NCBI RefSeq assembly: GCF_012027325.1
Contig: NZ_SNUG01000004.1
Coordinates: forward strand, 101,338-165,337
DNA: 64,000 nucleotides
Source of the DNA: Thermococcus sp. M39
GTDB lineage: Archaea > Methanobacteriota_B > Thermococci > Thermococcales > Thermococcaceae
Direction of reading: 5' to 3'
In this document: positions 26,354 to 35,927 of the stretch, piece after piece
Numbering within the stretch: position 1 is the first letter of the stretch
Layout: every line of letters begins with the position of its first letter
Notes under the pieces: model-generated
What the model was told of the DNA's origin: nothing
The model's database searches: none
What the model saw: the letters and a program-made list of their open reading frames with translations, nothing else
Made by a program: the position numbers and the translations under genes

Positions 26354-26653
26354 TCACTCCCCATAAATTCTCTTGACGTACCCCACAAGGTCTTCTAGAT
26401 TCTCCACGTTCTCCTTTAGCCCAACTTTCTCTTTAAAGTAGCTTATGATTAACATTTCGAGCAATCTTCCACTGTATTCCCCAAAAAGTTTTGAAACTGC
26501 TTCCTTGAACTTTTTTGGATCCTCATAGGCAAGCTCATATCCTCTTCCCGTTGTAGTCTTCAAGTGAAATTCTAAAAGATTTTTAAGGGTAGGATTTGCT
26601 TTTTCAACTGCATAAATTACTGCCTTAACAACTATCTCTTCAGCACTACTCAT
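26354..26653 (-). CDS. Small helical protein coupled to KaiC-like ATPase
   Basis: 99 residues, almost all predicted helix (EEIVVKAVIYAVEKANPTLKNLLEF; SKLFGEYSGRLLEMLIISYF; ENLEDLVGYVKRIYG). It vaguely recalls NitrOD5-like sensor helices (the LLEMLIISYFKEKVGL segment), but I cannot assign a family firmly. Starts 8 bases inside the KaiC-like gene with GGGGGTGATGATTT as SD and overlaps the downstream start region, so stoichiometric co-expression is likely. Confidence 0.6.
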   Translation of the reverse strand: MSSAEEIVVKAVIYAVEKANPTLKNLLEFHLKTTTGRGYELAYEDPKKFKEAVSKLFGEYSGRLLEMLIISYFKEKVGLKENVENLEDLVGYVKRIYGE

Positions 26654-28004
26654 AAATCATCACCCCCTTGTTGGTTATCTCATACTTGTGGATCTTTCTG
26701 GAATGATTGGATCCTCTGGCTTTAATAACTGCCAAACGCCTTTCTATAACATCGTTTTTCACCATATATTTCAGCCCAAGGATATTGTCTGAGAGTGTGC
26801 TTGCTTTAGTGAATGGAACTGTTTCAAAGTCTGTTTCTGCATTAAGCGTGATGTATGTAGCTATTTTGTGCTGTTTTATTGTGAGGCCTAAATACCTGAG
26901 CATCTTTTCAAGCTCGATTTCGTTCATATGCTCCCTGAGTGAAGTCAAGCTGTCAATTACGAGAACTTCAGGTTCATGCTCATCAATGATTTCTTTAATC
27001 TTAAGGAACGTATGAACTGGAGTCTTTGCCTCCGGAACCCAGCTGAACATCTTCAATGTCTTATCCAGAACTTCATCAATGGGCATTCCGTATCTCCTTG
27101 CTGCCCTCTTCAGCTGCCCTACAGGTTCTTCAAAAGAAATGTATATTGCTTTCTTTCCTTGGAAGGCATTTGCTATTGCAAAATGTAAGCCAAAAGTAGT
27201 TTTTCCAGTTCCAGTCATTCCGACAATTAATGTTATTGAACCTCTATAAACTCCACCGTCTAAAATTGCATCAAGTTCTTTTATTCCTGTGCTCACTTTT
27301 TCTTCTGGCGCATCTTCTTCATCCCTAACAAGGTCAGGGATGACTAAGAACTCTATCCCCTTGTCCGTTATTACATACTCATATTGGGATTTTTCAATGC
27401 TCCTTTTTCTCATTTTTGGAATTTCCATTACCCTTCTACTGACTTCTCCAAGGCTCATGTACTTGAGCATTATAACACCATCGACAACAAACTCCTCCAC
27501 TCCATAACCTATGCTCTCCTTCCCCAAAGGCTTTTCGGCTATCAGAAATGCAACAGCATCAAACGATTTTATGAAACGAGATAGTGTAGTATGCAGGAAA
27601 ATCCTTGTTCTTTCTACACCTAAAAGCTGTGTGAGTACGCTAATTGAGTCTATGACAATGCGTTTTGGCTGGAAGCTTAAAATTTCTTTCATAATGAGTT
27701 CAATTTCTTTTTCAATGGCCTCAGGAGTTACAGTGACCAAATCCATAAACCTAAAGAGTCCACTTTTCTCATACTTTTCAAAATCCATGCCGAGTCTCTT
27801 CATCTCACTGTAGAAATCTTCTTTTGTCTCTGAAAGCGAGATATACATGCCTTTCTCTCCAAATTTTCCAAGCCCATTATAAATTATGGTTGATGTAAAG
27901 ATAGTCTTTCCAGTCCCTGGCTCTCCAGCCACTATGATTAAGGAACCATCAGGAAATCCTCCCTTGATGATATTTTCATCGAAGAACTCTATTCCCGTTT
28001 TCAT
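26646..28004 (-). CDS. KaiC-like tandem RecA-fold ATPase
   Basis: 452 residues with two RecA domains. Domain 1 has Walker A GEPGTGKT (27-34), the SLSETKED catalytic region and Walker B RIVIDS (115-120). Domain 2 has Walker A GMTGTGKT (262-269), SFEEP and VLVIDS. Each domain ends in a segment of the EYVITDKGIEFLV / KYEITNKGVMIYE type. Archaeal KaiC proteins act in signalling, taxis or archaellum control rather than in a known clock. ATG 28004 has GGGTGAGAAAC upstream. Both nucleotide sites look intact. Confidence 0.85.
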   Translation of the reverse strand: MKTGIEFFDENIIKGGFPDGSLIIVAGEPGTGKTIFTSTIIYNGLGKFGEKGMYISLSETKEDFYSEMKRLGMDFEKYEKSGLFRFMDLVTVTPEAIEKEIELIMKEILSFQPKRIVIDSISVLTQLLGVERTRIFLHTTLSRFIKSFDAVAFLIAEKPLGKESIGYGVEEFVVDGVIMLKYMSLGEVSRRVMEIPKMRKRSIEKSQYEYVITDKGIEFLVIPDLVRDEEDAPEEKVSTGIKELDAILDGGVYRGSITLIVGMTGTGKTTFGLHFAIANAFQGKKAIYISFEEPVGQLKRAARRYGMPIDEVLDKTLKMFSWVPEAKTPVHTFLKIKEIIDEHEPEVLVIDSLTSLREHMNEIELEKMLRYLGLTIKQHKIATYITLNAETDFETVPFTKASTLSDNILGLKYMVKNDVIERRLAVIKARGSNHSRKIHKYEITNKGVMIYE

Positions 28005-28051
28005 GTTTCTCACCCTACTGAAACTTTGTTATTAGGCTATTTAAACATACC

Positions 28052-28480
28052 TCATTTAATTCCTAGTTCTCTATAGAATTCATCTAGGGAAAGCTTGAAT
28101 CTTAAATAGAGAAGCTTAAAGAATGGATTTCTTCGTTTGGAAATTTCATCTGCAAGAACGTCAATTCTGTTCTCCCAAGTCTTTATGGTATAATAATTGA
28201 TGTTGTTCAGCGTAGAGCGGGTGAGAAAAGTTGATAAAAACTTTTTAAATTCTTCTAAATTGTAAAGAAACAAATACCTTAAATCTTTTTCTACATCAGA
28301 ACTTTCTACCCAGTCAGCAAGTGAATCCATCATATCCTGAAGCTTTTGAAGTTTTATCTCATAGACCAGCTCCTTCTTCTTAATAGCCTTCTTTTTGTTA
28401 GTAATGAGGAGACGATGCAGAAACCTATGCTTGCGCGGATTGTAGCGTTTGTGCTTGTTATATTTCATAATAGTACTCAT
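28052..28480 (-). CDS. Hypothetical basic helical protein
   Basis: 142 residues from the first ATG (138 from a second ATG at 28468). The N-terminal 40 residues are very basic (KYNKHKRYNPRKHRFLHRLL) and could bind nucleic acid or the membrane surface; the rest is helical with many charged residues. No family recognised. Both possible ATGs fall in the two copies of a 12-bp tandem repeat (28466-28489), and neither has a good SD. It ends 47 bases upstream of the KaiC-like gene on the same strand and may belong to that unit. Confidence 0.5.
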   Translation of the reverse strand: MSTIMKYNKHKRYNPRKHRFLHRLLITNKKKAIKKKELVYEIKLQKLQDMMDSLADWVESSDVEKDLRYLFLYNLEEFKKFLSTFLTRSTLNNINYYTIKTWENRIDVLADEISKRRNPFFKLLYLRFKLSLDEFYRELGIK

Positions 28481-28489
28481 AATAGTACT
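28466..28489 (-). repeat. Two tandem copies of a 12-bp unit over the start codon
   Basis: AGTACTATTATG occurs twice head-to-tail on the minus strand, each copy ending in an in-frame ATG. AGTACT is itself palindromic, so a paired operator is possible. Confidence 0.6.
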
Positions 28490-28503
28490 TTACACATTAA
28501 TCC

Positions 28504-29376
28504 TTAAATATTTTTGTGACAATACAAGCAGTAATCTTTTTCTATGACAGCTGCATTATAGCCAAAACCATTTAGGATTTTTGCGAACTCCTTTGCATAT
28601 CCATAAACGGCGTAAATCTTCTCCGGCTTGACTTTTTCTATAATCCTCATGAGCTCCCAAAAATCAGCATGGTTACTGAGCTTTAAGTTGCCAAATCCAG
28701 AAACGTAGAGTTCATGAGGTGAGAGGGAATTTCTAGGCTTCGGAGTTCTAAATCCTCTCAAAACAACCTCTCCGTTGTTATCTATATTCCCAAATTTAAT
28801 CCCAAATTTCTCATAAATCTTTGCGACTTTAATTATGTTCCTGGAAGTTTTCACAGTGTAGCCGTGGACATCAAGAATCTTCAAAATCTCTTGGGCTTTC
28901 CCAATTTGATTAGCATAAAGCGTTGGTGTCTTTCCCCTGTCAAGAGTGCTCTCAACAAAAGCGATGAGCTTCTTCTCAGCTTCCTTTGGTGAGGGAAAAT
29001 TATACATTGGGACACCAAAAGTTGCCTCGATTACAAGCACATCAGCTTTCCTAAATCTGCTCTTTTCTGCTGTCCTCAGCTTAAACCACTTAACATCCCC
29101 TGTATAAAGCAGAGAAAATTCGTCGAATTCAATGTAGATTTGAGCAGAGCCCAGCATATGGCCGGCTGGATAAAGCTTTGCTTTGTAGTCGCCAATGTAA
29201 AACTTCTTTCTGAAAGGCACTACTTTATAAAACCCACCTTTCTTCAAATGGCTCAGGAATTTGGTTGCCTTTGTTGAAAATATAATATTTCCGCTAACAA
29301 AGTGATCTGTGTGTGCATGACTTTGAAATGCCACCTTTGCTGAACTGTCTAGACCTATTCCTTCAATTATCATCAT
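28504..29376 (-). CDS. Metallo-beta-lactamase-fold nuclease, mRNA 3'-end-processing-like
   Basis: 290 residues. Motifs of the beta-CASP/Artemis-like branch: SHAHTDHF (metal ligands, around residue 20), AGHMLGSAQIYIE, LLYTGDVKWF, LVIEATFG and the late LSNHADFWEL. The usual long beta-CASP cap is short. Such proteins cut or trim RNA or DNA; the substrate is not known. The start may be ATG 29376 or 29373, with no SD, so a leaderless transcript is possible. It diverges from the mutase gene. Confidence 0.8.
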   Translation of the reverse strand: MMIIEGIGLDSSAKVAFQSHAHTDHFVSGNIIFSTKATKFLSHLKKGGFYKVVPFRKKFYIGDYKAKLYPAGHMLGSAQIYIEFDEFSLLYTGDVKWFKLRTAEKSRFRKADVLVIEATFGVPMYNFPSPKEAEKKLIAFVESTLDRGKTPTLYANQIGKAQEILKILDVHGYTVKTSRNIIKVAKIYEKFGIKFGNIDNNGEVVLRGFRTPKPRNSLSPHELYVSGFGNLKLSNHADFWELMRIIEKVKPEKIYAVYGYAKEFAKILNGFGYNAAVIEKDYCLYCHKNI

Positions 29377-29464
29377 ACTTGAGATTTACTTAGGCTAAGT
29401 TAAGCTTTTCTTAAAGGTGGATAAAATATCCGATGTCAAGTTAAACCTTTAGTTATGTAAAAGG

Positions 29465-29476
29465 TTTTTATATATT
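29465..29476 (+). promoter_or_regulatory. TATA box of methylmalonyl-CoA mutase gene
   Basis: TTTTATATATTA lies about 30-40 bases before ATG 29506, with a GGTGGTGCTG SD between. Confidence 0.55.
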
Positions 29477-29505
29477 AAGAGCTAAAAGCTCATCTGGTGG
29501 TGCTG

Positions 29506-31194
29506 ATGACCTTCGATAAGAAAAAGCTTGAAGAGATCAAAAAAGCCGAGCAAGAGTGGGAAGAAAATGTGGTCAAGCCTCTTATTACAAAAAGACCAGA
29601 AAGAAAAGAGAAGTTCATGACCGATGATGGTTTTGAGATTAAAAGAGTTTATACTCCTGCTGATCTTGGAGAAGATTGGGACTACATGAAAAAGCTTGGC
29701 TTCCCAGGGCAGTACCCCTTCACTCGTGGAGTTTACGCAACAATGTACAGAGGAAGATTCTGGACAATGAGACAATACGCAGGTTATGCCACTGCTGAGG
29801 AGTCAAACAAGCGTTATAAGTATCTTTTGGAGCAGGGACAAACAGGCTTAAGTGTGGCTTTTGATCTGCCAACTCAGCTCGGTTATGACAGCGATCACCC
29901 GATGGCTGAGGGTGAGGTTGGTAAAGTTGGTGTAGCCATCGATTCCCTTTGGGACATGGAAATTCTCTTCGATGGCATTCCTCTCGATAAGGTTTCAACT
30001 TCAATGACAATCAATTCAACAGCCGCAAATCTCTTGGCAATGTACATTCTCGTTGCTGAGAAGCAAGGCGTCCCACAGCACGTTTTGAGAGGAACTGTGC
30101 AGAATGATATCCTCAAAGAGTATATTGCAAGAGGGACTTACATATTCCCGCCGCAACCTTCAATGCGCTTAACAACCGACATAATCATGTACTGTGCCGA
30201 GCATGTTCCAAAGTGGAATCCAATTTCAATAAGCGGGTATCACATCAGAGAAGCTGGTGCAAATGCAGTCCAAGAGGTTGCCTTCACCTTAGCTGATGGA
30301 ATTGAATATGTTAAGGCTGTAATAGAGAGAGGAATGGACGTTGATAAGTTTGCCCCAAGATTGAGTTTCTTCTTTGCTGCTCATAACAACTTCCTTGAGG
30401 AGATCGCAAAGTTCAGAGCTGCAAGGAGATTGTGGGCTAGGATAATGAAGGAAAAATTCGGTGCAAAGGATCCAAAGTCCATGCTGCTTAGATTCCACAC
30501 CCAGACAGCTGGTTCAACGCTTACGGCTCAGCAGCCAGAGAACAACATCATTAGGGTCACAATCCAAGCTTTGGCTGCTGTATTGGGTGGAACACAATCA
30601 TTGCACACCAACAGCTATGACGAGGCATTGAGCTTACCAACTGAGAAGAGCGTTAGGATTGCCTTGAGAACGCAGCAGATTATCGCTTATGAGAGCGGTG
30701 TTGTTGACACAATTGACCCGCTTGGAGGTGCATATTACATTGAATGGCTCACCGACCACATTGAGGAGGAGGCAATGAAGTACATTGAGAAGATTGAGCG
30801 CATGGGTGGAATGATGAGAGCTATTGAGCGCGGCTATATCCAGAAGGAGATCGCAGATTCCGCTTATAAGTATCAGAAAGAGATCGAGGAGGGCAAGAGA
30901 ATTATCGTTGGTGTCAATAAGTTTGTTGTGGATGAGCCAATTGAGGTTGAGATCCTTAAGGTCGATCCAAGCATAAGGGATAAGCAGATTGAGCGTTTGA
31001 AGAAGCTGAGGAGTGAGAGAGATAACAAGAAGGTGAAGGAAGCCTTGGACAAGCTGAGAAATGCTGCTGAGAAGGAGGATGTGAACTTAATGCCATACAT
31101 TATCGAGGCTCACAGGCACTTGGCGACACTTGGAGAAGTCACTGATGTTTTAAGAGAAGTTTGGGGTGAATACAGAGCTCCGCTGATATTCTGA
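29506..31194 (+). CDS. Methylmalonyl-CoA mutase, large (catalytic) subunit
   Basis: 562 residues, the length of the archaeal/actinobacterial large fragment without the B12-binding domain. Characteristic stretches: [66 protein letters not shown], and [17 protein letters not shown]. It isomerises methylmalonyl-CoA and succinyl-CoA using adenosylcobalamin carried by a separate small subunit, which is not encoded next to it here. ATG 29506 follows GGTGGTGCTG; the in-frame GTG codons upstream belong to that SD. Monocistronic. Confidence 0.94.
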   Translation: MTFDKKKLEEIKKAEQEWEENVVKPLITKRPERKEKFMTDDGFEIKRVYTPADLGEDWDYMKKLGFPGQYPFTRGVYATMYRGRFWTMRQYAGYATAEESNKRYKYLLEQGQTGLSVAFDLPTQLGYDSDHPMAEGEVGKVGVAIDSLWDMEILFDGIPLDKVSTSMTINSTAANLLAMYILVAEKQGVPQHVLRGTVQNDILKEYIARGTYIFPPQPSMRLTTDIIMYCAEHVPKWNPISISGYHIREAGANAVQEVAFTLADGIEYVKAVIERGMDVDKFAPRLSFFFAAHNNFLEEIAKFRAARRLWARIMKEKFGAKDPKSMLLRFHTQTAGSTLTAQQPENNIIRVTIQALAAVLGGTQSLHTNSYDEALSLPTEKSVRIALRTQQIIAYESGVVDTIDPLGGAYYIEWLTDHIEEEAMKYIEKIERMGGMMRAIERGYIQKEIADSAYKYQKEIEEGKRIIVGVNKFVVDEPIEVEILKVDPSIRDKQIERLKKLRSERDNKKVKEALDKLRNAAEKEDVNLMPYIIEAHRHLATLGEVTDVLREVWGEYRAPLIF

Positions 31195-31316
31195 TTGTTT
31201 TCGTTCCTTTCTATGTTTTTCTGGACTCTGTTCCTTAATTTGCAATACCACAGAATAGAGCTACAATAAAAACATTTATTTATCCGCTAAGCGAGACAAT
31301 CCTGAGAGGTGAGGAA

Positions 31317-31916
31317 ATGGGTTGGAAGAGGGGAGCTTACCCTGAGTTTACTCTTGAAGATGTGGTTGCGACACTTTTTCTCTTGAAAACTCCGAGAGGA
31401 AGAAAGCAAATTTCTGAGGAGCTTGACCTTGGTGAAGGGAGCGTTAGGACTCTTTTGAAGAAGCTTGCAAAGCTGGAATTAATTGAATCAAAACAAAAGG
31501 GGCACTATTTGAACGAAAATGGTCTTAAAGTTCTATCTGAAATAACCACCTTATTCTCTGAGCCGGTTGAAGTTGAAAAAGTCGAAAACATGCCTACTTA
31601 TGCCCTCCTTGTTAAGAATCCACCGCAATTTAAGAGCATAGAACTTAGAGACGAAGCCATTCGCTATTTTGCCAAAGGTGCCATGATTCTTGTTTGTAGA
31701 GATGGTGAGATTGTATTCCCAGAAGACGGAAGATCTTTGAAAGAAACTCTTCCTAAGCTTTCAGAGGACTTGAAAAAGCTTAGCCCAAAAGAGGGAGATT
31801 TAGTCGTTGTTACATGGGCTGAAGACAAAGCTGATGCCATTAAAAGTGCAATCCACGTTGCATTAACACTTAAAAAGAGTGAGCTTCCCAAAGAAATCCT
31901 TGAGGTGGGCGAATGA
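31317..31916 (+). CDS. DUF4443 protein with N-terminal helix-turn-helix
   Basis: 199 residues. The N-terminal 70 residues form a winged-helix domain (RKQISEELDLGEGSVRTLLKKLAKLELIESKQKGHYLNENG). The rest is an alpha/beta DUF4443 region (PTYALLVKNPPQFKSIELRDEAIRYFA). Likely an archaeal regulator; target unknown. GAGGTGAGGAA precedes the ATG. It overlaps pyrF by 4 bases and starts a four-gene operon. Confidence 0.7.
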   Translation: MGWKRGAYPEFTLEDVVATLFLLKTPRGRKQISEELDLGEGSVRTLLKKLAKLELIESKQKGHYLNENGLKVLSEITTLFSEPVEVEKVENMPTYALLVKNPPQFKSIELRDEAIRYFAKGAMILVCRDGEIVFPEDGRSLKETLPKLSEDLKKLSPKEGDLVVVTWAEDKADAIKSAIHVALTLKKSELPKEILEVGE

Positions 31917-32542
31917 TCATCTTAGCATTGGACGTTTATGAAAGGGACAAAGCATTGAAAATAGCAGAGGAGACTAGAGATTACCTTTGGGCGATAAAGA
32001 TTAACTGGCCGCTCATTCTTGGAAGTGGAGTTGGAATAATCCGGGAACTAAAAGAGAGAACTGGCTTACCAATTATAGCTGACTTAAAAGTCGCAGATAT
32101 CCCAAACACAAACAAGCTCATTGCAAAGAAAGTTTTTGGTGAAGGGGCTGATTACATAATCGTTCATGGCTTTGTTGGAAGAGATAGTGTTAGAGCAGTT
32201 ATGGAGGAGGGCAATACGATTATCGTTGTAGAGATGAGCCATCCTGGAGCTGAAGAGTTCATACAGCCAATTACTGATAAGCTCATAGAGATGGCGAATG
32301 AGCTTAAGCCCTTTGGAGTTATCGCTCCCGGAACGAGACCTGAGAGGATAAGATACATCCGTGAGCGCCTTGATAAGGATATAAAAATCTTAACCCCTGG
32401 AATAGGTGCTCAAGGGGGAAGAGCTAAAGAAGCTTTAAAAGCTGGTGCTGACTACATAATCGTGGGAAGGGCGATTTATAATGCTGACAACCCGAGAGAA
32501 GCTGCTAAAAGCCTTTGGGGTGAGCTGAATGCTGAAGATTAA
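31913..32542 (+). CDS. pyrF: Orotidine-5'-phosphate decarboxylase
   Basis: 209 residues, TIM-barrel enzyme for the last step of UMP synthesis. ALDVY (first Asp), AIKINWPL (Lys) and ADLKVADIPNTN (catalytic DxKxxD array, about residues 58-69) are intact. GVIAPGTRPERI and PGIGAQGG form the phosphate site. ATGA overlap with the upstream DUF4443 gene and a 14-base overlap with the downstream PUA gene indicate one message. Confidence 0.95.
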   Translation: MIILALDVYERDKALKIAEETRDYLWAIKINWPLILGSGVGIIRELKERTGLPIIADLKVADIPNTNKLIAKKVFGEGADYIIVHGFVGRDSVRAVMEEGNTIIVVEMSHPGAEEFIQPITDKLIEMANELKPFGVIAPGTRPERIRYIRERLDKDIKILTPGIGAQGGRAKEALKAGADYIIVGRAIYNADNPREAAKSLWGELNAED

Positions 32543-33047
32543 GCACCCTCTAAGCAAGAAGGAAATCAAAGAGATAATCCGAGAGATGAGCGCAATTTTT
32601 GGAGAGGAAGTGGCTGAAAAGCTGATAAGCAAAAAGGATAACGTTCAGCTCGCTGAATTTGATAAAACAACCCAGATTTTGTTTGTTAACGGAAAGCCAA
32701 TGTTCATAAAGCGAAATGGTTTGGTTTTCCCTCTGGTAATAGCTTTGTATGAACTCTCAAATGAGGAAGATTTAAGAAAATGGAAGCGAAGGGTTGTGGT
32801 TGATGGAGGTGCCGTCCCATTCATCTTGAAAGGTGCCGACGTAATGGCTCCTGGAATAGTTGATGCTGATGAAGAGATAAAAGAAGGCGATTTTGTCTTT
32901 GTTGTTGAGGAAAATTATGGAAGACCTCTCGCGATTGGGATTGCATTGATGAGCGGCAGAGAGATGAAAGAGAAGAACAGAGGAAAAGCTGTGAAAGTAA
33001 TTCACCACGCAAAGGACAAAATCTGGGAGCTAACGGTGAGATCATGA
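32529..33047 (+). CDS. PUA-domain RNA-binding protein (DUF1947 + PUA)
   Basis: 172 residues. The N-terminal region (1-80) resembles the pre-PUA domain of MCT-1/arcPUA proteins ([20 protein letters not shown]). The PUA domain (about 85-165) has [22 protein letters not shown] and [18 protein letters not shown]. Such proteins bind structured RNA, possibly tRNA or the ribosome. Begins 14 bases inside pyrF and overlaps the next gene by ATGA. Confidence 0.8.
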   Translation: MLKIKHPLSKKEIKEIIREMSAIFGEEVAEKLISKKDNVQLAEFDKTTQILFVNGKPMFIKRNGLVFPLVIALYELSNEEDLRKWKRRVVVDGGAVPFILKGADVMAPGIVDADEEIKEGDFVFVVEENYGRPLAIGIALMSGREMKEKNRGKAVKVIHHAKDKIWELTVRS

Positions 33048-33490
33048 GTGAGAAGAAGAAAATAAGAGTTCTCGTTGGGGGAGTTTTTGACATCCTCCAC
33101 GTTGGTCATATCCATTTTTTGAGCCAAGCAAAGCAGCTTGGAGATGAGCTTATTGTGATAGTTGCACATGATGAGACAGTTATGCGAAGAAAAGGTAGAC
33201 CACCAATAAACTCGATGTATGAGAGAGCTGAACTCTTAAAAGCCTTGAAGATGGTTGATGAGGTTGTTATAGGTGAGCCCGCAGAGATTAGCTTTGAGCT
33301 TGTAAAAAAGATAAATCCGGATGTAATTGCTCTAGGTCCAGACCAGAACTTTGACGTGCTTAGACTTAAAGAAGAGCTCAAAAAGCATGGAATAAATGCT
33401 GAGGTTATAAGAATTCCCTACTTATATAAGAAGGATATCGCAAAGACAAGTAAAATAATAGAGAGGATAGTGGAAATATTCTGTGAGTGA
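33044..33490 (+). CDS. ribL: Archaeal FAD synthase (cytidylyltransferase-like nucleotidyltransferase)
   Basis: 148 residues. The nucleotidyltransferase signatures are [14 protein letters not shown] (HxGH, around residue 20) and a C-terminal KTSKIIERI in place of the usual ISSTxIR-type motif. The length and the [15 protein letters not shown] segment fit RibL, which adenylates FMN to FAD in archaea. Other small nucleotidyltransferases of this fold use glycerol phosphate or ethanolamine phosphate, so the substrate is fairly, not fully, certain. Last gene of the operon. Confidence 0.8.
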   Translation: MSEKKKIRVLVGGVFDILHVGHIHFLSQAKQLGDELIVIVAHDETVMRRKGRPPINSMYERAELLKALKMVDEVVIGEPAEISFELVKKINPDVIALGPDQNFDVLRLKEELKKHGINAEVIRIPYLYKKDIAKTSKIIERIVEIFCE

Positions 33491-33532
33491 TTTTATGAAT
33501 CTGATTTAATCCGTGAGTGATGATTAGATGAG

Positions 33533-33868
33533 CTAGAGCCTGAATTTCTCCAGATATTCTCTTAGGAATTCTGGATCTTCTTTAAGCACAGCGCTCATTA
33601 ACTCATCAAAATTCTTTTCACCCATAGCCTTTTTGAGATAATAATAAAGGTTCACAGCATCTTCCACTATGTTGCTCTGCCTTCTTCCCTCTTCAGCATA
33701 AAGCTCAATCAGCTTTAAGTTGATATCTTGGCTGATGTACAGTGTCTTCTGCTTCTTAATTTTCTTTAGCTCTTCTCTTTTCTTATCAGTTTTCTTTGCT
33801 TTTGGCTTTGTGAGCTCATCAATTGAACCTGAAAACAGCTGTGGAATTTTACCTCTCTCCTTCGACAA
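33533..33868 (-). CDS. Small RHH-like protein encoded downstream of and overlapping parA
   Basis: 111 residues from a TTG start. The N-terminal half is lysine-rich (KPKAKKTDKKREELKKIKK). The C-terminal half looks like a ribbon-helix-helix (KTLYISQDINLKLIELYAEEGRRQSNIVEDAVNLYYYL), a common DNA-binding adaptor fold for ParA systems. The TTG at 33868 has GAGGTGG 7 bases upstream, inside the parA gene in another frame; there is no ATG or GTG in frame. It overlaps parA by 20 bases. Probable ParB-like adaptor, an inference from context. Confidence 0.65.
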   Translation of the reverse strand: MSKERGKIPQLFSGSIDELTKPKAKKTDKKREELKKIKKQKTLYISQDINLKLIELYAEEGRRQSNIVEDAVNLYYYLKKAMGEKNFDELMSAVLKEDPEFLREYLEKFRL

Positions 33869-34625
33869 GAGTAACCACCTCTTTTGCAAGCTTTAAAAAT
33901 GCTTTTGCAGCTCTTCCGTCGCCTTCAAACTCAAATATGCTAACTCCCTGAGATTGTGCTTTTTCAAGAGCAACTGACTTGGGTATAGTCGTCAGCAAGG
34001 GAGCATTTGGATAAGTCTCCTTTAACTCCTTTAAGCGCATAGCTGGAATTTTTGTTTGTCTTGTAAATTTGTTAGGGACTAATCCGAGGAGAGTGAGATT
34101 CTCGTTTGTTTCTTCCTTAATCATTTTCATTAGATTGAACATAAGTTGCATTCCAATTACTCCAAAATAGCTAAGCTCAAGAGGAATCAAAACATAATCT
34201 GAAGTCGTGAGGGAATTTACTAGGAAAATCCCCATGCTAGGGGGATTGTCAATGAGGATATAGTCATAATCTGGGAGAATTGGTTTCAATGCTTTTTCCA
34301 ATCTTCTTTCTCGGTTATAGGCGTTTATAATTTCGATTTCCCTTGCTGAGAGATTTAAATGGGAAGGTATTAAGTGTAAATTCTCTCTAACCTCAACGAT
34401 AGCTTCTTCGATGCTGCTTTCTCTCGTCATTACCGTTCCAACATTTCTGTCTTCATAATTTAGAACATCCATTCCTATTAATCCAAAGGTTAGGTTGAAT
34501 TGAGGATCTATGTCAACTAAAAGGACCCTTTTGCCCATGTTTGCTAAGGCGAAGCCAAGGTTCATTGTAATTGTTGTCTTCCCTACTCCACCTTTTTGAT
34601 TAGCTATGCTGATCACTTTCGCCAT
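33849..34625 (-). CDS. parA: ParA/Soj-family partition ATPase
   Basis: 258 residues. Deviant Walker A motif KGGVGKTT with the signature Lys (ISIANQKGGVGKTT, residues 6-19), Walker A' VDIDPQFNLTFG, and Walker B YILIDNPPSMG. It is a chromosome- or cargo-positioning ATPase that cycles on DNA. It follows ftsZ by 38 bases with no apparent promoter between and is followed by an RHH-like gene. Could also be a MinD-like positioning factor, but the absence of an amphipathic C-terminal helix favours ParA. Confidence 0.88.
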   Translation of the reverse strand: MAKVISIANQKGGVGKTTITMNLGFALANMGKRVLLVDIDPQFNLTFGLIGMDVLNYEDRNVGTVMTRESSIEEAIVEVRENLHLIPSHLNLSAREIEIINAYNRERRLEKALKPILPDYDYILIDNPPSMGIFLVNSLTTSDYVLIPLELSYFGVIGMQLMFNLMKMIKEETNENLTLLGLVPNKFTRQTKIPAMRLKELKETYPNAPLLTTIPKSVALEKAQSQGVSIFEFEGDGRAAKAFLKLAKEVVTLVEGER

Positions 34626-34663
34626 AGTATCACCTACATGATAAGAAAAAGCTAAAATGAAGG

Positions 34664-35881
34664 TCAGAGAGTATAGATATCTTCAAATACATCAGTACCT
34701 TTTGTGAGTTTCCTTCTTCCTCCTATAGTTTCGTCGAATATTCTCTCGATCTTGTCATCTTTTGTTATTGTTCTCACCATGCTTTTTGGCACAAGGATTC
34801 TGCTGTTATCTTGGAGTGCGTTAACTTCACCGCTTAAGATGTGTGGCGATCTAACTCCTGTCATTATGACCATGGCTCTGACTGTTCTACCTAGATCTTC
34901 ATCAATCATTGCTCCCCACTTTATCTCTGACTTCTTACCAAGCTTCTCATAAACTATCTTCATTGCCTCGTGGACTTCACCGAGCTTTACATCTGGACCA
35001 ACGGTGAAGTGTATCAGTGCAGCATCGCCGCTTCCAAATTCAACCTCAAGCATCTTGTTGTTGAGTGCGTTTATAACGGCATCGACAGCTCTGTTCTTTG
35101 AGTCGCTCTCACCAATACCAATTAGAGCAGCGCCTCCGTTTTTCATGATGCTGTATATATCTGCAAAGTCAATGTTAACAATAGATGGGAGCTTTATTGT
35201 CTCAGTTATGCCCTTGACCATTCTCGCTATAATCTCGTCTGCAAACCTGAATGCCGCTGAGAGTGGCAAGTTCGGAACAAGCTCGAGAAGCTTATCATTT
35301 TCAATTATCACAACAGTATCTGAGTACTGGAGCAGGGCTTGTATTCCAGCTTTTGCTTTTTCAATTCTTCTCGTTCCCTCGGTTGAGAATGGAAATGTTA
35401 CAACGCTGACAACAAGAGGTTCTTGGTACCTTCCGTTGTGCCTTGCTACCTCTTTAATTATTCTTGCAACAACTGGTGCAGCACCGGTTCCAGTTCCGTT
35501 ACCCATTCCTGCGGTTATAAAAACTAGATCAACGCCCTGGACCACCTCTGCAATCTCCTGAGCACTGGCTTCTGCAGCTAAATATCCAATTCTAGGGTCT
35601 CCACCTGAACCTTTGCCGTGGGTGATGTTCTTTCCGAGGAGGATCTTTTTGTGAGCTTTTGTTCTCGCCAAATGCTGAGCATCAGTATTCATTGCAATTA
35701 GCTCGGCACCTTGAACACCTAACTCATAAAGCCTGGTGATCGTATTGTTTCCAGAACCACCAACACCTATGATTGCGATCTTTATCAAATCTTCCAAATT
35801 TTCTCCATAGTCAAACTTCTCTTTTTTATCTTCGTCAAAGTCTAAGTTAATACCCGCTTGCTCTAGGAGCTTCCACACCAT
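34664..35881 (-). CDS. ftsZ: Cell division protein FtsZ
   Basis: 405 residues. Tubulin-like GTPase with [15 protein letters not shown] near residue 40, the tubulin signature [15 protein letters not shown] (around residues 120-134), [15 protein letters not shown] (T7 loop region) and [11 protein letters not shown]. Polymerises into the division ring. GGAGG lies upstream of the ATG. Gene order: RHH regulator (35928-36119), ftsZ, parA, RHH-like. The conserved membrane-linker tail ends in DVFEDIYTL. Confidence 0.95.
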   Translation of the reverse strand: MVWKLLEQAGINLDFDEDKKEKFDYGENLEDLIKIAIIGVGGSGNNTITRLYELGVQGAELIAMNTDAQHLARTKAHKKILLGKNITHGKGSGGDPRIGYLAAEASAQEIAEVVQGVDLVFITAGMGNGTGTGAAPVVARIIKEVARHNGRYQEPLVVSVVTFPFSTEGTRRIEKAKAGIQALLQYSDTVVIIENDKLLELVPNLPLSAAFRFADEIIARMVKGITETIKLPSIVNIDFADIYSIMKNGGAALIGIGESDSKNRAVDAVINALNNKMLEVEFGSGDAALIHFTVGPDVKLGEVHEAMKIVYEKLGKKSEIKWGAMIDEDLGRTVRAMVIMTGVRSPHILSGEVNALQDNSRILVPKSMVRTITKDDKIERIFDETIGGRRKLTKGTDVFEDIYTL

Positions 35882-35907
35882 TGCCTTTAACCTCCGGAGT
35901 TAGTTGT

Positions 35908-35923
35908 TAATTATTAATAATTA
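35908..35923. repeat. AT-only palindrome between cdrS and ftsZ
   Basis: TAATTATTAATAATTA is perfectly self-complementary over 16 bp. Being pure A/T it carries little information and may simply be the ftsZ TATA region. Confidence 0.3.
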
Positions 35924-35927
35924 TACC

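Noticed and set aside
33482..33540. C/D box guide RNA (TGATGA and CTGA near each other)
   Set aside because: The spacing of the boxes does not give a C-D'-C'-D arrangement of the needed size.
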